DNA of 64,000 bases from Amphritea atlantica (GTDB lineage Bacteria > Pseudomonadota > Gammaproteobacteria > Pseudomonadales > Balneatricaceae): NCBI RefSeq assembly GCF_018860855.1, contig NZ_JAHKQE010000004.1:154567-218566 (forward strand), written 5' to 3'. The position numbers and the translations under genes were made by a program. Under the pieces are notes generated by a model. It was not told the DNA's origin and made no database searches. It saw only the letters and a program-made list of their open reading frames with translations. Positions 38,115 to 46,036 of this stretch are shown piece by piece (positions within the stretch are counted from its first letter, which is position 1; each line of letters starts with the position of its first letter).

Positions 38115-38610
38115 TCTGTTAGCGATTTCATTGATTCTGTTTTTTACCGGCATCACTCATGCTTTAGCAAAACCCTTACCCGACAATATGCAGATAGTTG
38201 GCCAGGCAGAGCTGAAGATACTGTGGTTCAAGGTCTACAGTGCCCGACTTGAAAGTCTGGCCGGACGTTATGATTCAGCAATATCCCCTTTAGTACTGCA
38301 TCTGGATTATCAGCGGGATATCAGTCGCCAGCAATTACTCGATGAAACCGCCTCTCAATGGCAAAGGGCGAAGGTGGATCCAGCCAAACAAGCTGGTTGG
38401 TTAGCATCCTTAGCGCAGATTTGGCCGAATATTCGTCAGCACGATTCCCTGACCTTTTATCAAGCCAGTGATGGCGGTCATTTCTATCATAATCAGCGTT
38501 ATATCGGTGCGATCAATGATGTCCGCTTTAGCCAAGCCTTTCTGGCTATCTGGTTAGCGGATAACAGTGATTTCCCCCAGTTAACCCGGGCGTTAACCGG
38601 TAAACAATAA
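38101..38610 (+). CDS. Chalcone isomerase-like periplasmic protein
   Basis: 169-residue protein with a signal peptide (about residues 1-23, cleavage near AKP) and a bacterial chalcone-isomerase-like domain (QIVGQAELKILWFKVYSARL, then LHLDYQRDISRQQLLDET). Bacterial members bind fatty acids or have unknown roles and lack chalcone isomerase activity. Its start overlaps the end of the DUF2878 gene, so the two are coupled. A periplasmic fatty-acid-binding role in membrane lipid remodelling would fit the neighbours; this is inference. Confidence 0.75.
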   Translation: MMRLNLLAISLILFFTGITHALAKPLPDNMQIVGQAELKILWFKVYSARLESLAGRYDSAISPLVLHLDYQRDISRQQLLDETASQWQRAKVDPAKQAGWLASLAQIWPNIRQHDSLTFYQASDGGHFYHNQRYIGAINDVRFSQAFLAIWLADNSDFPQLTRALTGKQ

Positions 38611-38637
38611 TCGTATAAGAGCAACAGGATTATCAAC

Positions 38638-39237
38638 ATGACACCGACGAGTCTTACATTAATGGCTTTGTCCTTACCGCTTTTACTTATCTTGCCGGGG
38701 TGTGCCCGCAGCGTGGATGAGTACCGTGATGAGCAACCGGCGTTGGCGCTGGATCGTTTCTTTAACGGCCAACTGGTGGCCTATGGCATGGTGCAGAATT
38801 TCTCGGGTAAAGTGACCCGTCGATTTCGTGCAGATATCACCGCGCATTGGCAAGGTGAGCAGGGCATCTTAGATGAGCGCTTCGTGTTCAGTGATGGTGA
38901 ACAACAGCAGCGCTGTTGGCGCTTAACCAAACAGGGTAATCACTATCGTGGCACGGCCGAGGATATTGTCGGTGAAGCCCGTGGCGAAGTGCAGGGTAAT
39001 GCCCTTAACTGGCGTTACACACTGCAGGTGCCGGTGAATGGCAAAGTATGGGATATCGCCTTGGATGATTGGTTATATCTGATTGATGAGAATAATTTAA
39101 TCAATCGAACCAAGATGAAAAAATGGGGCTTGCCAGTGGGGGAGTTAACCCTGCATATCCGCAAACTGAGCGATGCAGAAAGCGTCGCTACTGCTGTGTC
39201 GGCTACACCGGGTTGTGTGATTGAGCCACCGGTTTGA
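38638..39237 (+). CDS. DUF3833-type lipoprotein
   Basis: 199-residue protein with a lipoprotein signal: hydrophobic residues 5-20, then lipobox LPGC with Cys22. The mature part (LDRFFNGQLVAYGMVQNFSG, FRADITAHWQGEQG) resembles DUF3833. The residue after Cys is Ala, not Asp, so outer-membrane sorting is expected. It starts 27 nt after the CHI-like gene and completes a three-gene unit behind the sigma-E-type promoter. Function unknown. Confidence 0.78.
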   Translation: MTPTSLTLMALSLPLLLILPGCARSVDEYRDEQPALALDRFFNGQLVAYGMVQNFSGKVTRRFRADITAHWQGEQGILDERFVFSDGEQQQRCWRLTKQGNHYRGTAEDIVGEARGEVQGNALNWRYTLQVPVNGKVWDIALDDWLYLIDENNLINRTKMKKWGLPVGELTLHIRKLSDAESVATAVSATPGCVIEPPV

Positions 39238-39333
39238 ATATTGAGATGGGCTTAGCGTTTGGCTTAGAGAGTTGAGCATAAAAATAAGCCATAGCGATGA
39301 CATATTTCAGCACCGAAGCTTGAGGGATTACCG

Positions 39334-40173
39334 ATGAAAACTAACATAGGGAGTGCAAACCTGCCTTGGAAAAGTGCTTGGATAACGGGAGCAGGAAGGG
39401 GTATTGGGGCTGAATTAAGCCGTCTGTTATGCCGTCATGGCGTAACAGTCTACGGTTCAGCCCGCAGTACAGAACAATTAGCTCAGTTACAACAGGAGCT
39501 GGCCTCTTCTTCTGGGGCGTTTATCCCCGTACCGGTTGATATTGGCGATCTCGATCGTTTACAGCAGCAGTTTAAGCGGTGGGATCAGCAGGGAATTATG
39601 CCTGAGTTAGTGGTCTTAAATGCCGGTACCCATGATGCATTTTTGGCATCTGATTTTTCGGCACAGCGTTGTAAGGCATTGCTGGATATTAATTTACAGG
39701 GGACGATTAATTGTCTTGACCCTGTTTTATACCGTTATCTTCATAGGGATGGCGAGAATAATATCGCCAAGCGGTTAACAGTGGAGCAGGAGGTATCTGG
39801 CAGTAGAGGGCATATCGCGGTGGTAGCGTCGGTTGCAGGTTATCGAGGCTTACCAACTGCGGCGGCCTATGGGGCCGGCAAGGCCGCGTTGATTAATTTG
39901 TGCGAAGCGCTGCGGCTTGATCTGCAGGGCAGTGGGGTTAAATTACAGCTGATCAATCCTGGCTTTGTGCGAACACCGTTAACCGAGCAGAATGATTTTG
40001 TGATGCCTGCGCTGATGGAGGCGGATGAAGCCGCTCGGCGAATCGTTAAAGGCCTTTTAAGTCAGCGATTTGAAATTGTTTTTCCCCGTCGCTTTGTTTA
40101 TCTGCTAAAACTATTCAGGCTGCTACCCTATGGTTGTTATTTTAGTTTGATTAAGCGGATAACGGGAGGATAA
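39334..40173 (+). CDS. Short-chain dehydrogenase/reductase
   Basis: NAD(P)-dependent oxidoreductase of 279 residues. The SDR motifs are complete: nucleotide site TGAGRGIGAE, NAG in VLNAGTHDAF, catalytic Ser in VASVAGYRG, and YGAGK. The substrate is not apparent. It lies 96 bp after the DUF3833 gene without a promoter I recognise, so read-through from the sigma-E unit is plausible. SDR genes are a regular part of ChrR-sigma-linked lipid clusters. Confidence 0.86.
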   Translation: MKTNIGSANLPWKSAWITGAGRGIGAELSRLLCRHGVTVYGSARSTEQLAQLQQELASSSGAFIPVPVDIGDLDRLQQQFKRWDQQGIMPELVVLNAGTHDAFLASDFSAQRCKALLDINLQGTINCLDPVLYRYLHRDGENNIAKRLTVEQEVSGSRGHIAVVASVAGYRGLPTAAAYGAGKAALINLCEALRLDLQGSGVKLQLINPGFVRTPLTEQNDFVMPALMEADEAARRIVKGLLSQRFEIVFPRRFVYLLKLFRLLPYGCYFSLIKRITGG

Positions 40174-40177
40174 AACG

Positions 40178-40699
40178 ATGTCTGAAACGACGACTGAAAT
40201 AGAGACTGAAATAGAGACTGAAATAGAAAGTGCGGATCGTCCTAACCCTGAACTGCCCATCGCGACAGTATCTTATACTGAGTGCTTAAATCACTATGCC
40301 TTGTTGTTTTCGAAGCTCAGCCCGACTAATGTTGCCGCACTCGGCCCACTCGTCAGCGAAACCATCTATTTTACCGACCCCTTTAATCGGCTGAAGGGCA
40401 AGGCTAACTTTCTGGGGCTGATGAGTGAGATGTTTGATCAGCTAAATGATGTAGGGTTTGAGGTGCTTGAAACACAAATACAGGGCCAAACCGGTTATCT
40501 CTATTGGCGTTTTTCTGCATCCTCCTCGCTAACCGGATCTTTTTCGACCGAAGGCACCAGTCGGGTCTGTTTTAATCATCAGGGATTGGTGATCAGTCAT
40601 CAGGATTTTTGGGATGCCAGCGTCTTGATCGAACAGTTTCCACTGCTGGGCCGGCTTATTCGCTATATTCGTAAGCGTGGTGCCTATCAGGCGAAATAA
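40178..40699 (+). CDS. NTF2/SnoaL-like protein
   Basis: 173-residue protein with a nuclear-transport-factor-2-like fold: YTECLNHYALLFSKLSP opens the domain and SETIYFTDPFNRLKG is the usual first strand region. No cofactor motif is visible. The N-terminus contains a threefold 12-bp DNA repeat (40193-40228) that encodes T-E-I-E units, a low-complexity acidic tail likely to vary in copy number. It begins 4 nt after the SDR stop, so the two form an operon. Function unknown. Confidence 0.78.
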   Translation: MSETTTEIETEIETEIESADRPNPELPIATVSYTECLNHYALLFSKLSPTNVAALGPLVSETIYFTDPFNRLKGKANFLGLMSEMFDQLNDVGFEVLETQIQGQTGYLYWRFSASSSLTGSFSTEGTSRVCFNHQGLVISHQDFWDASVLIEQFPLLGRLIRYIRKRGAYQAK

Positions 40700-40732
40700 C
40701 ACTCAGGCTTAAAGGGACATCTTTGTTTGCCT

Positions 40733-40821
40733 GTTTCGATCGCGACTGTTTCTATAGCGACTGATGGTATCGGGGCTGTTTGTATCGGGGCTGTATCCAT
40801 AGAGACGTTTCTATAGGCGCA
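40733..40821. repeat. Degenerate 15-bp tandem repeat
   Basis: Six tandem units of about 15 bp: gtttcgatcgcgact, gtttctatagcgact, gatggtatcggggct, gtttgtatcggggct, gtatccatagagac and gtttctataggcgca. Units 3 and 4 share an exact GTATCGGGGCTGT core. It lies between the convergent SnoaL-like and CFA-like genes and is not translated in any credible frame. Confidence 0.7.
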
Positions 40822-40941
40822 GGGCCTATCGCGACAGTCACGTCCACGACTCGACTTCATCTGCTTAGCTATTCATGTGTAGCGAGGTATCTATGTCTAT
40901 CGAAGCAGCATGAAGAGCGAACCGCATGCTGCTTGTCGAGC

Positions 40942-42255
40942 TTAAGAGTTGTTGTTAACGAGTTGATACAACCCTACATCGATAGAGCCTTCTTCAAATC
41001 CACCCTCGCAATAGCACAGATAGTAATGCCATAACCGTCTGAACTGCTCATCATAACCGAGCTTTTCTAAAGCCTCCGTTTGCTGCTCAAAGCTGGCTCG
41101 CCAGTGGCGCAGTGTGCGGGCGTAATCCTTACCAAATAACTGTTTATGCTGCAGACTGAAGCCATGCTCGGCGAATTTTTGTTCGAGTCGCTCGATGCTT
41201 GGCAGCATTCCCCCAGGGAAGATGTAGCGTTGAATAAAGTCAGCTTGTTTACGATAGCTGTCAAACCGCTGTTCCTCTATGCTGATCACCTGCAGTACGG
41301 CGACCCCACCGGGTTTGAGGCTGTTTTTTAAGGTGCTAAAGTAGGTATCCCAATACTGTTCGCCTACGGCTTCAAACATCTCAATAGAAACGACGCCATC
41401 GTATTGCTTCAGTAAGTCTCGGTAATCGGTCAGGCTGATATCGGCTTGTTCACCGAGCCCTTTGGCTTTTAGCTGCTGACGGCTCCATTGACGCTGCTCT
41501 TTAGACAGGGTGATACCGTGCAACCGAGTATTATGATTTTCTAATAGTTCGCTGGCAAAACCACCCCAACCACAGCCAATTTCGAGAATATGATCGTTTT
41601 TGGCGGGTTTTAAAAGATTTAATATTCGCTGATATTTCGCCCGCTGTGCCGCTTCCAGGGACTGGCTGTCAGATTCAAACAGTGCGGCAGAGTAGGACAT
41701 ACTCGGGTCCAGCCAGAGCTTATAAAAGTCGTTGCCTAAATCATAGTGGGCGGCGATATTACGGCGGCTACCGCTGGGGCTGTTGTTATTGCGCCAATGA
41801 TGAAGATTATCAAATAGCTGTTTGATAAAACTGGCTTTTGATAAGCCCTCCAGTGTGGCTTCGTTTTGCAGTGCCCAGCGCACTAGGCCGGTGACATCCG
41901 AGCTATCCCACTCACCGGCGATATAACCCTCAGACCAGCCGGTGATCCCACCACTAACGAGGCGTACAAGGCAGCGCAGAGAATTCAGTGTGACACTCAC
42001 CTGTATGGGATCATTTAGCGCATGCTCAGTGCCAATCTCAGCGTCAGTTAAGCGGGTTAGTTGGCCGAAGCTCTGCTGATAACCACTGGGCATGGTCAAG
42101 TGTAAACGGCCACGGGTTTTACTCAGCGGCCCTTGAAGGCGTTTGAGTAGCTGTTGTTCCAGCCAACGGGGCTTACTGGATCTGTAATGGTGTTGTTGGG
42201 CAACCGGTTTAACCTGTGCTTGGCCCGAGGCGGTCTTATAGTGACAGGTTTTCAT
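40942..42255 (-). CDS. CFA-like SAM-dependent fatty-acyl methyltransferase
   Basis: 437-residue member of the cyclopropane-fatty-acyl-phospholipid synthase family. The SAM site is LEIGCGWGGFASELL, and the family motifs YDLGNDFYKLWLDPSMSYS, MFEAVGEQYWDTYF and FIQRYIFPGGMLPS are present. Such enzymes methylate unsaturated phospholipid chains; some make cyclopropanes, and others methylate without ring closure, for instance in furan or 10-methyl fatty acid synthesis. It overlaps the DUF1365 gene by 20 bp and belongs to the operon behind the minus-strand sigma-E-type promoter, so it is expected to respond to singlet oxygen. Which product it makes cannot be read here. Confidence 0.88.
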   Translation of the reverse strand: MKTCHYKTASGQAQVKPVAQQHHYRSSKPRWLEQQLLKRLQGPLSKTRGRLHLTMPSGYQQSFGQLTRLTDAEIGTEHALNDPIQVSVTLNSLRCLVRLVSGGITGWSEGYIAGEWDSSDVTGLVRWALQNEATLEGLSKASFIKQLFDNLHHWRNNNSPSGSRRNIAAHYDLGNDFYKLWLDPSMSYSAALFESDSQSLEAAQRAKYQRILNLLKPAKNDHILEIGCGWGGFASELLENHNTRLHGITLSKEQRQWSRQQLKAKGLGEQADISLTDYRDLLKQYDGVVSIEMFEAVGEQYWDTYFSTLKNSLKPGGVAVLQVISIEEQRFDSYRKQADFIQRYIFPGGMLPSIERLEQKFAEHGFSLQHKQLFGKDYARTLRHWRASFEQQTEALEKLGYDEQFRRLWHYYLCYCEGGFEEGSIDVGLYQLVNNNS

Positions 42256-43045
42256 AGTGATGTTCTCCGTTGCGATCTGACCAGCTAATGCTGTAACTTT
42301 TGGTGGTGTGACGCGGTTGTAGTTTTAGACCTTTCAGCCACAGTCTGAGTGCTTCCCAATGTATCGCCCCGATCACTTTCAAAGTCATGAGAGGGTGGCT
42401 GAAAAACAGTGTTAATAGGTCGCGGTCGGTGAGTTTCTGTCGCTGACCGCTAAACGTTGCATTGAGTATTGGGGTCGCTTCTGCCGTTTTACTGCATTGT
42501 AGAATGGCGACGGTAACCCGTTCGCCGGGCGGGCGAATGTTGAATTGATAGGCGGTATCCATCGGCATAAAAGGGCTGACATACATCTGCTTTTGACAGC
42601 CCTGTTTGATGGCTTGGCCGCTTGTTTCGGTACTCAATAGATAGCTGTGCCGTTGCCCAAAGGTGTTGCTCACCTCATAGATAATCACCTCAACCTCATT
42701 GTGCTGGTTGTAACAGAAGTAAACGCTCAGAGGGTTAAAGGTGTACCCCATAATGCGGGGGTAGCAGAGCAGCTCTATTCTGGCGCTCGCACTGCTGTAG
42801 CCCCGCGCTGACAGCAGGTCGGTGATCTCACTTCGGAGGTGGCCATCGCCACGGCCATGATCTTTTTCATGAAAGGAAAATAAACCGAAGCGGTTAATGC
42901 CCATGAATTTTAATCGCTGTAATTGCGGTAATTCATCGAGATCAATACAAAGCGAAAACACCCGGTAGGCAAAGCGATGCTGTTTGGGCGTGAACCGTTG
43001 GTGCACCACCGTGCCGGTATAAATTGCTGATGCATACTCAGCCAT
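42236..43045 (-). CDS. DUF1365 protein
   Basis: 269-residue DUF1365 family protein; starts AIYTGTVVHQRFTPKQHRF and contains CYPRIMGYTFNPLSVYFCY, the family hallmark. The ATG at 43045 has GGAGAG ahead and overlaps the upstream stop by 8 bp; an open frame reaches 43102 without a site. DUF1365 is consistently found between an FAD oxidoreductase and a CFA-like methyltransferase in this kind of cluster, which suggests a shared lipid-modifying pathway. Its own activity is not established as far as I know. Confidence 0.88.
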   Translation of the reverse strand: MAEYASAIYTGTVVHQRFTPKQHRFAYRVFSLCIDLDELPQLQRLKFMGINRFGLFSFHEKDHGRGDGHLRSEITDLLSARGYSSASARIELLCYPRIMGYTFNPLSVYFCYNQHNEVEVIIYEVSNTFGQRHSYLLSTETSGQAIKQGCQKQMYVSPFMPMDTAYQFNIRPPGERVTVAILQCSKTAEATPILNATFSGQRQKLTDRDLLTLFFSHPLMTLKVIGAIHWEALRLWLKGLKLQPRHTTKSYSISWSDRNGEHHYENLSL

Positions 43046-44414
43046 TAGCGCTCTCCCGAACATCCGTTGTTGGATGATCACTTGATGCGGGTGCCGTGGC
43101 ATAAATACGACTGTTAGGCTCGTCTAAATGCCAAGGGCGGGGGACGCCACCTAGTTGCTCGGCAACGGCTAAACCGGATTGTAAGCCATCTTCATGAAAA
43201 CCATAGCCGAACCAGGCGCCACAGAACCAAGTGTTTTGCTGCCCCTGTAGGCTCCAGAGTTTTTGTTGGTTGGCGAGCGAGTGGCGATCGAAGGCAGGAT
43301 GATCATAGAAAAATGTGCGGATCATCTTGTCGGCGGCCGGCTCTTTGAGTGGATTAAGCGACACGATCACCGGTTGTTCGGTTGCCAGCGGTTGTAGGCA
43401 GTTCATCCAATAACTGATCGATACCTGACGGTCATCAGGGCCGCTACCGGTAGCCATGTAGTTCCAGCTCGACCAGACCTTAGGGTCACGGGGGAGCAGG
43501 CTTTGGTCTAGGTGTAAATAAGCTTTGTTACGCTGATAAGGGAAGCTGCTTAACAGTTGTTGCTCTGCTTCGCTCGGATTGTCCAACAAGGCGAGTGCTT
43601 GGTCTGCATGGCAGGCTAACACCACATCATCATAGTGTTCCTGTGCGCCGTGTAGATCTTCGATAATGACGCCATCAGACTGGCGGATAACCTTATGAAT
43701 ACGGCTGTTGAGCTTTATGTTGCCCGCCAATGCGGCGGCTAGCTTGTTGACATAGCCGATGCTGCCACCGGGAATAGTGTGCCACTGCGGGCGATCTTTG
43801 ACCTGTAATAAACCATGGTTTTTGCAGAAGCGTAGGAAACTGAGAGCAGGGTAGTCGAGCATCTGTTTGACCGGCGTCGACCAGATCGCAGCACCCATGG
43901 GTAATAGATGGTCGTAAATAAAGCGATCGCCATAACCGTGCTGGGTTAATAGCTCCCCCAAGCTGATATTCGCTAATGAGGGGTCTAGCATCATGCTGTC
44001 GGTGTTGCGATAAAAACGCATTAAGTCTTTGATCATGGCCCAGAACGAGGGGCTGATGATATTGCGGGTTTGGGCAAATAGGCCTGTTAAACCGGAACCA
44101 CTGTACTCGAGTTGGCCATCATCAATCGATACCGCAAAGGACATATCAGTGGCACAGGTGGGCAGGTCGATATGTTCAAAAAACTTAACCAAATTAGGGT
44201 AGTTCACCGGATTAAAGACAATAAAACCGGTATCTACATCTACTCGGGTGCCGTTAAGATCAAAGTTAACGGTATTGGAATGTCCTCCTAAACGATCATC
44301 TTTTTCATACAGGGTTACCTGATGGGCTCTATTTAACAGCCATGCGCAACTGAGGCCGGAGATGCCTGAGCCGATAACGGCAATTTTTTTCGGGCGGATG
44401 GCGGTAATATTCAT
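43038..44414 (-). CDS. FAD/NAD(P)-binding amine-oxidase-like oxidoreductase
   Basis: 458-residue flavoprotein of the amine oxidase/phytoene desaturase superfamily. The N-terminal dinucleotide motif is IAVIGSGISGLSCAWLLN, followed by YEKDDRLGGHSNTV. The C-terminal FAD segment includes WFCGAWFGYGFHEDGLQSG. There is no signal peptide. It is the first gene of the operon with DUF1365 and the CFA-like methyltransferase, preceded by a sigma-E-type promoter. Fatty acyl chain desaturation or oxidation is a reasonable guess from context. The start at 44414 is chosen over the open frame to 44477, because the latter would begin at the promoter's -35 element. Confidence 0.85.
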   Translation of the reverse strand: MNITAIRPKKIAVIGSGISGLSCAWLLNRAHQVTLYEKDDRLGGHSNTVNFDLNGTRVDVDTGFIVFNPVNYPNLVKFFEHIDLPTCATDMSFAVSIDDGQLEYSGSGLTGLFAQTRNIISPSFWAMIKDLMRFYRNTDSMMLDPSLANISLGELLTQHGYGDRFIYDHLLPMGAAIWSTPVKQMLDYPALSFLRFCKNHGLLQVKDRPQWHTIPGGSIGYVNKLAAALAGNIKLNSRIHKVIRQSDGVIIEDLHGAQEHYDDVVLACHADQALALLDNPSEAEQQLLSSFPYQRNKAYLHLDQSLLPRDPKVWSSWNYMATGSGPDDRQVSISYWMNCLQPLATEQPVIVSLNPLKEPAADKMIRTFFYDHPAFDRHSLANQQKLWSLQGQQNTWFCGAWFGYGFHEDGLQSGLAVAEQLGGVPRPWHLDEPNSRIYATAPASSDHPTTDVRESANG

Positions 44415-44448
44415 GTGAGCAGTCCATACTGTAATCTGTTTGCAGCAC

Positions 44449-44476
44449 TTTACGTGTGGCAGCAGAAATAGGATCA
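44449..44476 (-). promoter_or_regulatory. ChrR-type sigma-E promoter of the FAD oxidoreductase operon
   Basis: On the minus strand: TGATCC (complement of 44471-44476), a 16-bp spacer and CGTAAA (complement of 44449-44454). The inferred start is about 28 bp before the ATG at 44414. It is divergent from, and built like, the sigma gene promoter 53 bp away. Confidence 0.82.
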
Positions 44477-44528
44477 CCGTTGTTTTTATTGATATATCAA
44501 TAGGCGTCGATTGTTTTTAGCATTCGAC

Positions 44529-44556
44529 TGATCCGCTTAACTCGGCAAGACGTATA
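44529..44556 (+). promoter_or_regulatory. ChrR-type sigma-E promoter of the sigma/anti-sigma operon
   Basis: TGATCC (44529-44534), a 16-bp spacer and CGTATA (44551-44556). The -10 element overlaps the AGGAGG ribosome site (44556-44561), and the first ATG is at 44565, so transcripts started here would have almost no leader. Autoregulation is the norm for ECF sigma factors. Confidence 0.82.
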
Positions 44557-44564
44557 GGAGGTAT

Positions 44565-45170
44565 ATGAATAAAAGACCACCGGGAGACGATGTGGATAAC
44601 ATCATACAACTGAAGCAAGCGGAGATGGCCAGCGCTGACTGGAGTAATCTGCTGGGTCATCTAGCGGTTAAGCCTGATAAGCGTTTATATGCTCGGCTGT
44701 TTAGCCATTTTGCCCCTAAAGTGAAGGCCTATATTGTTCGTTTAGGGGTGGCACTGGCAACAGCCGAAGAGCTAACCCAAGAAGTGATGTTGTCGGTGTG
44801 GCGCAAAGCGCACATGTATCACCCGGAAAAAGCGGCCGCGAGCACTTGGATCTTCACCCTCGCACGCAATCAAAGCATCGATTGGATGCGTAAACAGAAA
44901 TACCCCCAATACAGTCTGGATGAATGGAGCGAAACCGCCTCTGAGCCGGGTCAGGGCGAACAGAAAGTCCTATCGGATCGGATTGCGGCCGCTATTAAGT
45001 TACTTCCTGAAAAACAGGCGCAGGTTATCTATATGTCTTATTTCGAAGGGCGGTCACATGGTGACATCGCCGGTCGTCTCGATATTCCCCTTGGCAGCGT
45101 CAAATCTAGAATCCGTTTGGCGTCAGAAAAACTTAAGCAGATCTGGGGAGGTGATCGGTATGAACATTAA
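44565..45170 (+). CDS. rpoE: ECF RNA polymerase sigma factor (RpoE, ChrR-partner type)
   Basis: 201-residue sigma-70-family protein. Region 2 is about residues 45-115, with LFSHFAPKVKAYIVRLGV, LTQEVMLSVWRKA and TWIFTLARNQSIDWMRKQ. Region 4 is near the C-terminus, with QVIYMSYFEGRSHGDIAGRL and IPLGSVKSRIRLA. The sequence and the ChrR gene that overlaps its 3' end by 11 bp identify the group of Rhodobacter sphaeroides sigma-E, released by singlet oxygen. The first ATG has a perfect AGGAGG. Four promoters of one type in this window mark its likely local regulon. It is not the envelope-stress RpoE of E. coli, which pairs with RseA. Confidence 0.93.
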   Translation: MNKRPPGDDVDNIIQLKQAEMASADWSNLLGHLAVKPDKRLYARLFSHFAPKVKAYIVRLGVALATAEELTQEVMLSVWRKAHMYHPEKAAASTWIFTLARNQSIDWMRKQKYPQYSLDEWSETASEPGQGEQKVLSDRIAAAIKLLPEKQAQVIYMSYFEGRSHGDIAGRLDIPLGSVKSRIRLASEKLKQIWGGDRYEH

Positions 45171-45819
45171 TCACCACTTGGATGATGCAACCCTGATGAG
45201 TTATTCCGCTGGAAGCTTATCTCAAGGAATGGCATTGGTGGTGGCATCTCATCTGGCGTTTTGTTCTGCGTGTCGTGAACGTGCGGAAATGAATGATGCG
45301 GTGGGTGGTGTGTTGCTAGAATCCCTTGATGCCGAAACTATCGAAGATGATATGTTGGCTGCGATATTGGCGCAGATCGATGAACCTTTAGAACGCCGTA
45401 TAGTTGAGCCTCGACAGGCGATACCGAGCCTCAGTGATCCTGAGATTCCCGTGCCGCTAAACGAATATGTGAGTGGCCCTCTTGATCAGCTGGAATGGAA
45501 GCGTATTGTTCCCGGTGTGGCATATTACGATATGCCTTGGCAGGGACGAGGCGTGTCACGGTTATTACGGATAGCGCCGGGCAAGTCGATGTTAACCCAT
45601 ACACACAACGGTAACGAACTAACGCTGGTGTTACGCGGCTCGTTTTCCGATGAGGTAGGCCGTTTTTGTCGTGGTGATATTGCCGACTTGGATGATCAGA
45701 TTGAGCATCAACCGCTGGTGGACAGTGACGAGGATTGTATCTGCTTAATAGCGACCGATGCGCCGTTACGGTTCACCACCTTGTTTGGCAAGCTAGTACA
45801 GCCGATGACTGGTTTTTAG
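45160..45819 (+). CDS. chrR: ChrR-type zinc anti-sigma factor
   Basis: 219-residue anti-sigma protein. The N-terminal zinc anti-sigma domain has His6, His31, Cys35 and Cys38 (SHLAFCSACR), the same residue numbers as in R. sphaeroides ChrR. The C-terminal cupin has the second zinc site: His147, His149 and Glu153 in THTHNGNE, and His183. This domain is needed for the singlet-oxygen response in ChrR. The protein holds the sigma factor in the cytoplasm until released. The ATG at 45160 follows GGGGAGGTG and overlaps the sigma gene by 11 bp. The frame is open further upstream, but that part is the sigma gene read in another frame. Confidence 0.93.
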   Translation: MNINHHLDDATLMSYSAGSLSQGMALVVASHLAFCSACRERAEMNDAVGGVLLESLDAETIEDDMLAAILAQIDEPLERRIVEPRQAIPSLSDPEIPVPLNEYVSGPLDQLEWKRIVPGVAYYDMPWQGRGVSRLLRIAPGKSMLTHTHNGNELTLVLRGSFSDEVGRFCRGDIADLDDQIEHQPLVDSDEDCICLIATDAPLRFTTLFGKLVQPMTGF

Positions 45820-45820
45820 G

Positions 45821-46036
45821 ATGGTACAAATAAATCCTAACAAGCTTAACCTCAGTAAGTGGACGGCGGTTAAGCCAGAGCAACGCGAAAAGCATTTTTT
45901 GGTGACTGCGTTAATCAGGGATGATGACGGCGTGGTACAGCAATGTGTATTAGAAGCGGTGCTCAGCCGTCGTGAGCAGCGTATTCCTTGGCAGGAGCTT
46001 CGCAATAGTCAGCATTGGGCCCAAGGCTGGTGTTAA
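45821..46036 (+). CDS. Small Trp-rich protein (TIGR02450 type)
   Basis: 71-residue protein starting 1 nt after the chrR stop, thus third gene of the sigma operon. It contains NLSKWTAVKPEQREKHFLVT and ends with WQELRNSQHWAQGWC, matching the small tryptophan-rich TIGR02450 family of unknown function. Three tryptophans lie in the last 20 residues. Co-transcription with the singlet-oxygen sigma factor suggests a role in that response; this is inference. Confidence 0.8.
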   Translation: MVQINPNKLNLSKWTAVKPEQREKHFLVTALIRDDDGVVQQCVLEAVLSRREQRIPWQELRNSQHWAQGWC

